Below are positions 55,281 to 64,000 of a DNA stretch of 64,000 bases, piece after piece. Source of the stretch: Vitrella brassicaformis (Eukaryota; Sar; Vitrellaceae); NCBI GenBank assembly GCA_001179505.1, contig CDMY01000308.1, positions 1 through 64,000 on the forward strand, read 5' to 3'. The stretch's first letter is position 1. Each line of letters begins with the position of its first letter. The notes beneath the pieces were generated by a model. It saw only the letters and a list, made by a program, of their open reading frames with translations. It was not told where the DNA came from and ran no database searches. The position numbers and the translations under genes were made by a program.

Positions 55281-56824
55281 ATGGACAACACCATTGGCTG
55301 CCTGCCCTACTTCGGTCACTCAGGCTCCTCAGGTCAGTCAACTCGTCAACAACACCTCCCGCCCCGCCAATGAACACACACAGATCTCTCTCCCCCTCTC
55401 TCTCTGTGGTCGCTGTCCGTGCGGTTGTGTGTGTTCAGGACTCTCCGAGTACGACCCCCTCTTGCCGCTCGAGGCCGGCCGGCCGCTGGATGAGGAAAGG
55501 GACACCATGGACGGCGGCGCGTGGCACCACATCAACACCACTACCACCAGCGCAGCCACGCCAGCGTCAGAGCAGCTGAGCCACCTGCTGCAGACCATCC
55601 AGGAGTGCAAGTGCACCACTGGCGGCGGCGCTGAGCTGCACCGCTTCGCTCACTGCTGTCTTCCCCAACAACAGCAGCCTGCAGAGTCAGGCTACGTGAC
55701 TACGCGGAGCAGCGCGTCATCGGGAAGCGGCAGCAGCGATGAGGACCAGCTGAGGGACCTTCTCATGGTGGGCCAACACACAAACACTCACACACACACA
55801 CTCACACTCGGACGATCTGTCTTGGTGCTGTTTGTTGTCGGATTCCCAGATGGGTTCGTCATTTCGTCACTGCGCCAAGGATGTGATGCTGAGCCTGCCG
55901 AGAGGGTGGGGCGAGGCCAGCTCGACGAGACGATCGGCCAGGTCTAGGGGGCGGCCCGCCAAGGTGGGACTGCGCAACAAGATCGGCACACCCATGGCCA
56001 GGGAGGACAAAGTGAAAGAGGTCAAGAGGGAGAAGCCTGCAAGTCGCTCGGAGGGACAGACACTAGCAGACGCCGCCGATGCAGCAGCTGCAGGTATGTC
56101 GGTCGGTGTGCACCGACCGACACTGATGTATTGTATCCATCTACACCTACACGCGATCCTTGTGTCCCTCCCTGTGTGTGTGGCTGTCAGTCCCTCCTCC
56201 GGCGCCCTGCACCCATCCCTGCGTGACCTTCACCACACGCGACCGGTCTCTCTACGGGCGGCCTCTCCGGCCCCCAAAAAGGTCCTACACACAAGGGCTT
56301 CCAGACGCAGATGAGACGCCGATGATCAAGCGCGCCAAGAGCGAGGAGTTCACCAGTCGTGAGCATCTGGGTTGGCTGCCGGAGCCGGATATGCCGCACC
56401 TGCCGATCCTGCGGCCTTGCATGACGCCCGAGACGACGCCCATGTTCGACGCGCTGCATATTGATGACAGCAGCTCGGTGGACCCCTATGAGCTGCAGAG
56501 CTCCATCGGCACCCCCGGGCCCATGCAGGTGGGCAGACCATCCACACAGTCTTGAAGAGATAATCCGGGGGAAAGGTGTCTCATCTGCGCGTGTGTGTCC
56601 GTGTGGATCTGCAGGGAGTTTTCCAGGAAGATGATGGCATGACGACATATGCCGCTGCTCCTCATGCTGCTGACTGTGCTGCGTCAGGGTGGCCAGGGTG
56701 GCCCCAGTATAATGACAGCTTCTGCGCCCACATGCCCGCCGTGTATGAGCACCCCTTCCCACTGCCGCTGCCAGTGCAGCAGCCAGCGATCGCCATAGGA
56801 TCGCCATGCGAGCCCTTTCTATAA
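55281..56824 (+). CDS. Unknown low-complexity, basic nuclear-type protein
   Basis: Exons 55281-55332, 55439-55767, 55850-56093, 56191-56528 and 56615-56824 join in phase; 390 aa from this start. It begins MDNTIGCLPYFGHSGSS. Features: Ser/Gly-rich stretch with SDEDQLRDLLM, a basic region (REDKVKEVKREKPASRSEGQ), ETPMIKRAKSEEF resembling a nuclear localisation signal, Pro-rich and DALHIDDSSSVDPYEL acidic segments, and an aromatic/Pro-rich tail ending in EPFL. The composition suggests a transcription-related or other regulatory protein, but no DNA-binding domain is visible. Upstream exons may be missing. Confidence 0.6.
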
Positions 56825-57387
56825 GTAGTGTCCGTCTGTCTGTCTGTCTGTCTCCCTGCCTGTCCGTCTCTCTGTCTGCTCGTGTGTGTGTGTGAGTTGG
56901 GGGGATGAGTGACGTGTGTTTCTGTCTGTGTGTGAACCGCCATCTCGCATCATCGATCGGGCTTTCCACGTGTGTGTGTGTGTGTCCGTCTCTCTCTCTC
57001 TCTCTCTCTCTGGCCTGTGTGCACCTTCTTCATGGCTGGCTTTTTTAGTCTGGGGAATGCAGTAAGGCTAGAGCCACTGAATCCAATGAAGAAATGGAAC
57101 GAATGCGATGAATATACAGTACACTCTGTCTGTTTGCCTGTCCGTCTGTCTGTCTGTCTGTCTGCGTTTATGTCGGGGGAGGATTGTTATCTGAGTCTGA
57201 GATTCTGATAGACACACATACAAGACACATCCGTCACACTTTATATATTATATATGGGGTTAATCGAACAACCAAACAAGCGAACGCACAACGGTCCTCT
57301 TTTGGTCCTTTATTTCCGGTCCATGTGGGAGGGGAGGGATCCTTGTGTGTGTGTGTGTGTTGGGCTCGGGGCTGGGGGGTGGTGCTG

Positions 57388-57420
<33 letters not shown>

Positions 57421-57881
57421 CCTCCACACACACAACATGACGCTCACCGGCTCTCTCAAGCAGTAGTTCGCTAATTGAGACGGACGGAGTAAGGACGACA
57501 AACACGCCGTCGGCCTATCTGTCGGCCTCTCTGGGCTGAGCTAAGCTGAGCTGAGCTATCCTGCGCTTTGTGCGAGAGAGTCTGAGAGTGACTATACCAT
57601 TCCGCTTGGGGTGTTGCGGGCTGGCGGGTGAAATCGCTGTGTGTGTGCCGGGGATGGACTGAGTGCACGGTTTAATCGGACTGACACCTGACCTGGATAC
57701 ACTTTTGGATGGCAGCATAGCACAGAAGGGTCACACAAGACACCCAACAGAAAAATCAATCCGCCCACCGTTGCGGGCCGACAAACACGCACACACGCAG
57801 CGTGTTACAATCGAATCACACCTCTCTCTCGCTCTCTCGCGAGCCCACACACACACACATACACACAGACAGACAGGCTGT
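56825..57881. other. Convergent 3' intergenic region
   Basis: Lies between the 3' ends of two convergent genes. CTGT, TC and TG microsatellites (56830-56860, 56990-57010, 57130-57160, 57340-57420) and a GAGCT-type tract near 57537-57556. No gene or RNA recognised. Confidence 0.5.
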
Positions 57882-60800
57882 TTAGTCGATTGGGTGGTGC
57901 TGCTTGAGGCCTTCGAAGTCATAGAGGGACTGCAGGTCGAGGCCATTGCACCCCTGCACGCACACACACACACACACCACATCAATATGCGTGTGCGTCA
58001 CCCACCGCCTGGCGCCCAGCCACCTGTATGTCTTCGAGTTTCTTCATGAAGGCCTGGCACACGTCGGGCGCCATGGCGATCTCACCCAGCATCAGAAACT
58101 GACACAGACACGCAACCGGCAGGTGTGTGTGTCTGTGTGGATGCGCCGCTCTCTCTCTCTCTCTGTGTATGTGTGTGTGTGTGTGTTGGCCTGCCTTGTG
58201 CTGGAGAATTCTGCTGAGGTCCGCCGAGCTATTTCGCGCGTGGCCGCTCGGAAACATCACCAAACCTGCACACAGACGCAGCCGCAGACAAGAGTGTGTC
58301 GACGTCTGTGTGTGTGCGTCAGGGTGCATACCGCTTGAGAGTTTGTCGTCTTGGTGGTGGATGTCGATTGACGTGGGTATGCCCTCGGGGTACTTGCTGT
58401 CGTACTCAGCGCCGCCGTGCTCGAAGACGATCTTGCTCATCAGCGACCTGCAGGCATCGCGCACAAATGCAGCTATTGGTTTTCTCTCTGTTTGTCTGTG
58501 AGTGTGTTGTGTGCGCCGTGCCCTGCCTGGTTTTGTTATGTGTGATGGCGTCTTTGCCGTAGTCATAAGGGCTCAGCATCAGAGAGCACCACGCCTGGAC
58601 TCACACACATGACAGAAGGACACACACGTGCATCCCAACACGCATCGCATGGGCTGGCGCGGCGCACCTCGTCCATGCTGGTCGGCAGGCTGCCTTTCTC
58701 GATGGCCTTGCGCAGCATCGTCGACACGATGTACACCTGCACACACACACATGTGGCGGCCTGTGCGTCTAATTGCAACACCCACCCCCCCCCACCCCCC
58801 CCACACACACAGACCATTGAGTGGTCGGCCGACTGCCTTGTGCGGGGGTCTCGCTTGGCGGGGTCGCCTATGATGCCGAAGGCGGGCTCGTAGCTAAACC
58901 ACAGCCACGCCCATACACACCCCCACCCACACACACAGATACACGCAGCCATGTGTGTGCCTTGCATGTTTGAGCTCCTCACGCGACGATTTTGATCTGT
59001 TTGATGGCCTCTGGGTTCTTGAGGATGGCGGGGTTGCTCACAAGCGACCGAATGAGACCCTACACACACGCATGGCACACAACAGACGTGTGTATGTGTA
59101 TGCGTATGCGCGTGTGTGCGTTAGTGCCTCTAGTGCGCCGGCCGATTGGTGCTCGTAAAGGCCGAGCTTGAAGTGCATCCCCATGACGGCAAAGTCATCA
59201 CCTGAACCCACCAGCACAACAAACGCGTACCTGTGTGTGTCTCTCTCTGTGGGTCGTTTCTCATAGACGGACCGCTGTGCGAGAGAATGAGGTTGAACGG
59301 CGAGTGGCCGTCGGGCTGCGGCTCAAACTACACACACGTCACACACACAAACACACATACAGGGGATGGGCTGAGCTCATGTGTGTGGACATCGGTACCC
59401 GCCACTCCCACCCATCTGAAGATGGCCTCAGGGTTGCGGAAGATGTCCTTGGGGCCGATGAAACCCTTCATCGCTGCACCCACACACACGCGAATGGTAT
59501 CCCCATGCCGCTGCAGAGTGTGTGTGCACCGACCTCTCTTCATTGAGAGGACTGCCGCCTCAGTCGAGATGGCGGCACTCGCGCCCTTAGAGTCGCTGAG
59601 ACACGGGGAGGTCTCTCTCAGAATCGCTGTCTCTGTCTGTGTCTGCGTGTGTGTGTGTGTGTACCTGAGCTGTTTGCCCGCCCGTATGGCGCGCCAGGGG
59701 ATGTAGTGCGCCACAGTCATGCCGATGGCCGACTCGATCTGCTCGGCCGACGCACCTGCACACACTCGCACACACACAGGCAGAGTGAGAGAGACACCGC
59801 TCACAGAATCGTGTTGTGTGTACCGACCGAGCATTGCGCCGTAGACGGCTGCCGACGCAATGGCGCCGTGGACGACGTGGTCAATCTTGTAGGTCTTGAG
59901 GCTGAACACCTGAACACACACACACACACATATGCACACACACAATGTGCCAGCCACAGGCGTCCACCCCGCACCCACCCGACGCCACGCCGCTTGCATA
60001 CCTCTGCAAGTCTGCCGCGTATCTCATCGAGGCATATCATGGCACGCAGCGCCTGCCTGCACACACCAACATAAACACGTGGACATGTCTGTGTGTGTGG
60101 ATGGATGGATGGATGGATGGATGGTCTGCTCACTTGCCGTCGATCTGGGGGTTCATCTGCGCCGCGGCAATCACCACGGGGTAGAAGTCGTTGTGGCCGA
60201 ACTCGCCCGCCTGACACACACGCACAACTATCTGCCCATGTCATGTTGCTATCGTGTCTGTCAGTCCACCTGGTGGCCTTTGATCTTCTCGTTATAGCCG
60301 AAGACGGTGCCATTGGAGTCCCACTCGCGAACCGCAGAGCTGTTGGCCGCTATTGCCTGACGGAAATGATGCAGGAAGGAGTGGAATAGAACGGAATCAC
60401 TCACCACATGGACACACACACGCACCTTTTCTGGCGCGCATCGGACAGAGCTGCCGAACACACACGCCCCCTTGCTGATCGACCAGACACAGACACATCA
60501 GTCGCACCGATAGACAGACCCACATAGGGAATGGTGGATGCCCCAGAGCTCGGGCAGGGGGGGATTTCGCACCTGCTTCTGTACTCGTTGAGGGCCTCTT
60601 CCCTCAGCAATGTCGGCGCGTTGGTCTTCAGCGCCAAAGCCGACACTGCACACACACACACCACACACCACACACACTCTCCCTCTCTGTGGATGTGGTG
60701 TGTGTTTGTCTAAGTGTGGATGGGCTGAGTGCACACCGCACCTCCGCACATAACGCTGTCTGTGTGGAAGAGCTTCACGCGGTCGTACACCGACGGCGAT

Positions 60801-61041
60801 ATGTGATCGCCATACCTCAACAAACCACACCACCACACACACAGACAGACACGCTCTCAAATCAGAACACACATGCATCCGGCTCTTACTTGCCGCCGAT
60901 GACGTCAATGGCGTACTGCCCAATGCCCAAGGCCTGGTTGCTGTCCCGCGGCAGAAACACCGACGTCGCATTGCCGCCGCCTGGAGATGAAGTCGACATC
61001 AGCCGCACCTGTGCAGACACCAGGGAATCATCTGCGCGCAT
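57882..61041 (-). CDS. prpD: MmgE/PrpD family, probable 2-methylcitrate dehydratase
   Basis: About 21 exons on the minus strand; stop at 57882. PrpD dehydrates 2-methylcitrate to 2-methyl-cis-aconitate in the methylcitrate cycle for propionate breakdown, usually in mitochondria. Conserved blocks in order: VKLFHTDSVMCG joined to VSALALKTNAPTLL, GTVFGYNEKIKGHQ, AGEFGHNDFYPVVIAAAQ, LRAMICLDEIRGRLAE, YKIDHVVHGAIASAAVYG, EQIESAIGMTVAHYIPWRAI, SKGASAAISTEAAVLSM, KGFIGPKDIF, HFKLGLYEHQSA, then the second domain PRTRQSADHSM, YIVSTMLRKAIEKG, IVFEHGGAEYDSKYPEGIPT, VMFPSGHARN. The MRADDSLVSAQVRLMSTSS start could be part of a transit peptide. Three introns in the 3' half use GC donors. Related enzymes include cis-aconitate decarboxylase, so the exact reaction is inferred. 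Confidence 0.88.
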
Positions 61042-61554
61042 TCTGCCTTTCTTTGCTGCCTGTGCTGCTGCTGCTACTGCTGCTACTGCTTGCAGATAGA
61101 CCAGATCTGATGATCAGACGTTGCTTACACTGACGTAACAGCCTCTCTGCAGCAGCCCGGCGCTCCTCACAAACGAAGATCTCACAAGCAGCAACCGGCT
61201 CATCGAGCACAAGACGCTCACTCGCCCACCTGAAAAAGGCTCAGACTAGTCGTCGATCTGCACATCTGCGAGCTAATCTCGCAGCTCGCAAAGGAAACGA
61301 ATGAAGCAGGCGGTCGTCTGGTGTGCTGGCGAGCGTCTGAGTGAGTGAATCTTCTCACAAGAAGCAGCGGCGAGCACATCTGCCTCTGCTCGCGACAGAG
61401 TCCGCCCAGCAGTCCCTCGCGTCACAAGCAGCCGAGCAGCGGCAAGCAGGCGGCGGGGAGCGACAAGCAACCAAGCAACACAGCCGGCGAGAGGTGTCGG
61501 CAGGACGATCGGCTGGTGTGAGTCAGTGGCTGAGTGATTGAGTGAGTGGTGATC
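61042..61554. promoter_or_regulatory. Divergent promoter region, PrpD / ataxin-2
   Basis: 513 nt between outward-facing starts. It contains a GCT/GTA-type trinucleotide tract near 61064-61090 that would be 5' UTR for the minus-strand gene. No recognised element. Confidence 0.45.
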
Positions 61555-64000
61555 ATGCCGAAGGCTCAGAGCGAGGCCAAGGTGCCTCCCACGCGGAGAT
61601 CGGAGGACCTCAACAAGGAGAGATTCACGTTCGTCATGTGCAGCCTTGTGGTGGGATGCCGCACACACCGCTGGCAGGGCGAGACAGACTCTTACCCCTC
61701 CCTCTCTCTCTCTCTGTCTGTGTGTGTGTGTGTTTGTGTGCTTGTGTGATCCATCAGGGTCACCGTGTGCAGGTGCAGATGAAGAGCAACACGGTGATTG
61801 AGGGCATCTTTGTGTCCTGCAACCCCCAAAGCGCCAGCGAGAAGGTGGGAGGGAGGCAGCCCTGGTTGGTGCACACTGTGGGAGTGTAGGACTTCACCCT
61901 TCACCCATGCTCGCCGTGTGTCCGCGTGTGTGGGGGCTGTGGTTGGCTCGCAGGAGTTTGGGATCCACCTTGAGCAGGCGCGGGAGCTGCCCTCTGCTGT
62001 AAGCCAACAGGACCACGCGTGATCAGACATATGAGCAAATGGTCAACCCCCCCTCTCTCCCTCTGTGTGTGTCTGTGCACAGCACCGTCCCAGCAGCGAC
62101 ATATTTCCCGAGGTCATGATTCCGGGAAAGGACTTCGTCGCGCTCACGGGTACCCATCCACGCCCACGCGCACAGATGTGTGTCTGTGGTTGTGACGCCT
62201 GGCACAAACAATCAACGTGTGTGGTGTGGTGCATGCAGCCCATGACGTCCCGACGACCTTCAGCGACCACGAGGCCAAGAAGAAAAAGATCGAGGGGTTC
62301 CTGACCGACACCGAAATCAGAGAGAGAAAGGGCAAACCGGGCGTCCACCGAGAGCTGGTCCCCTGGACAGCAGGTGCGAATCGGCCGGACTCGCACACAC
62401 CTGTTGTGTCTTCTGTTCTGTGATGTCGTGTCCATGAGAGTGTGTGTGGGGTATGGTGATGGAATGGGTGCAGACGGGGACCATGCGCCGCCGCACGCCA
62501 AGCATGGCGTCTCCCTCACTCTTGAGGACGTGTAGGCATCCACCCACACATCCACAATGCTGGTATCTGGTGTGTACGAGTGTGGCATATGTGTGTGTGT
62601 GTGTGTGTGTGTGGCGGCGGGGGCTGCAGGAACCCCGTGCGCGCGGGCGAGCGGTGGGACCAGTTCACCGCCAACGAGAGGCTCTATGGCGTAAAGACCA
62701 GTTTCAAAGAAGAGTACGGAAGCAGTAGTGAGAGGGCAAGACCCTCTCTCACACACACGCACGCACACTCGTGTGTGCGTCGTTCGTATGTGTAGGCTCT
62801 ACACCACCAAGCTGGACCTCCGGGAGGTGCCCGAGGAGGTGCAGAAGAAAGCCGAACTCCTCGCCAGAGAAATCGAAACCGTACGCTCTCTCCCTCTCTC
62901 TCTCTCTCCCGACTCACGCACCCTCACACACACACATCCACACGCACGTGTGCCTGCAATCGACTCCATGCTTGCATGCAGGGCGGCAACACCACGGCCG
63001 ACCCCGAGCGCGCCGTCGAGGGTATTGACGACGAAGAACTCCAATTCTCTGCCGTCGCCGGTCAGTTGTGTGAACCACACGAACCACACAACACCCTCCC
63101 CCCCTCTCCACACGCACACACACACTGACACTGACACATCCATCCCTTCACACACAGGTACGGGTGGCTACGCGACGGATGCGTCTGGCAATCCCCGCGG
63201 CCCGCGTGGCCGCGGCCAGCCGCCTGGCGAGAGGGGGGCGCTGGGCATGGGGCGGGGCGAGCCGAGGGGAAGGGGCAAGGTGAGTTGAGTGGATGGATGG
63301 ATGGATGTGGTGTGTGTGGTGTGTGTGGCTGGATCCATCCGTCCGTCAGGCTGGTGCGAAGGCCAACGGGCCAGCAAGGGGAATGTCGGGGCCTGCAGGT
63401 GATCACAACACACGCCGCTGTCACTGTGTACGTGTACGCCTTACCTGTGTGTGTGTGTGTGTGTGTGTGTAGATGCGGCGGCGCTTGAGCGTGCTGCCAG
63501 GGAGGAGGAAGAGCGCGCAGCCGCTGCCAGACGGGGTACTAAGATACCAACACCACTACCCACACAAGCAATCACACCGTGTTTTGTGCTTTGGCCTGTG
63601 TCTTCCTGTGTGTGCAGGGGAGTCTGAGGCTTTGCAGGGCGGGGTGCAGCCTGATTTCACTGGTATGCGCGACGACACCCATCCATCCATTCATTCGTCC
63701 ACAGAATCCTTTTGTGGACCTGTGTGTGGCTGTGCGTGTGTCCATGTGTGTGTGTGTGTGTCATCAGGGAGCTACCGCAAGGCCCGCGGTATGCTGGTGG
63801 CCAGCCCCAACAGAGCACCCATCGGCACCGGAGAGATGAAGGTACCCACCCACACATAGCAGAGAGACATGTGTGTGTGAGTGTCTGTGTGTGTCGGTGG
63901 CGCAGGGCATCAACGCGTTGAATTTGGAGCCCGCGCTGCCCAAGCTGGATGACATCACACGGAACGAGTGGATTCAGTTCAAGCAGAACCAGACCAGGGT
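61555..64000 (+). CDS. Ataxin-2 homologue (Lsm plus LsmAD), cut by right edge
   Basis: Exons begin 61555-61650, 61758-61844, 61954-61998, 62083 to about 62148 and continue past the window edge. Ataxin-2/Pbp1 proteins bind RNA and poly(A)-binding protein and act in mRNP and stress-granule regulation. Visible: an Lsm-type fold (NKERFTFVMCSLV joined to GHRVQVQMKSNTVIEGIFVS), then the LsmAD domain with IPGKDFVALT, GFLTDTEIRE...HRELVPWTA, ERWDQFTANERLYGVKTSF and LYTTKLDLREVPEEVQKKAE...ARE IE. After it come a Gly/Arg-rich RGG-like segment (RGPRGRGQPPGERGALG) and SYRKARGMLVASPNRAP. The last readable exon reads NLEPALPKLDDITRNEW. A PAM2 motif has not yet appeared by the edge. Confidence 0.9.

Overview
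This is a window of nuclear DNA from a eukaryotic protist. About eighteen genes can be modelled. Nearly all are split by short spliceosomal introns (roughly 70-130 nt), and the genes stand on both strands with short gaps between them. Introns are crowded with CA/TG microsatellites and usually end in a TG-rich tract plus CAG or TAG. Interstitial TTTAGGG/CCCTAAA motifs occur at 35.1 kb and 36.4-36.8 kb. This style, together with starch-binding proteins, F-box/ankyrin paralogues and a Crinkler-like gene, makes me think of an alveolate or stramenopile alga; the chromerid Vitrella brassicaformis is my best guess. That is an inference from style, not proof.

Layout, left to right. (1) 0.3-15 kb: a GH31 alpha-glucosidase-type enzyme (+), an unknown gene with a duplicated 3' part (+), a secreted glucanase whose GH16 domain is circularly permuted (-), an ankyrin-type protein (-) and a CBM20 starch-binding protein (+) interrupted by a 300-N gap. 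(2) 15-21 kb: gene-poor DNA, a small secreted protein (-), and an inverted duplication holding fragments of neighbouring genes. (3) 21-32 kb: an F-box protein (-), two tandem paralogues of an F-box-like family (+), one of them carrying CBM20, and a decayed copy of the F-box gene. (4) 32-41 kb: a Crinkler-like gene (-) divergent from eIF6 (+), a nitroreductase (-), then a 24-exon sodium/solute symporter (+); between them lie a 65-bp tandem array and a dispersed repeat with telomere-like motifs. (5) 41-54.5 kb: an assembly gap, a very large LRR / Cys-rich / multi-pass membrane receptor-like gene (-), a secreted protein divergent from it (+), and a frameshifted copy of the 10-12 kb ankyrin gene (-). 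(6) 54.5-64 kb: an unknown low-complexity protein (+), a 21-exon PrpD-type 2-methylcitrate dehydratase (-) divergent from an ataxin-2 homologue (+) that runs off the right edge.

Themes. Three genes touch alpha- or beta-glucan metabolism (GH31, GH16, CBM20), plus the CBM20/F-box-like fusion; these are not an operon and co-function is only a suggestion. Local duplication is frequent and several copies are broken. The most unusual signals are the circular permutation of the GH16 domain, the self-complementary (CA)n...(TG)n organisation of many introns, and a cluster of non-canonical GC-AG introns in the PrpD gene. Exon boundaries were worked out by hand from reading phase and splice signals; a shift of one or two bases is possible at any single junction.
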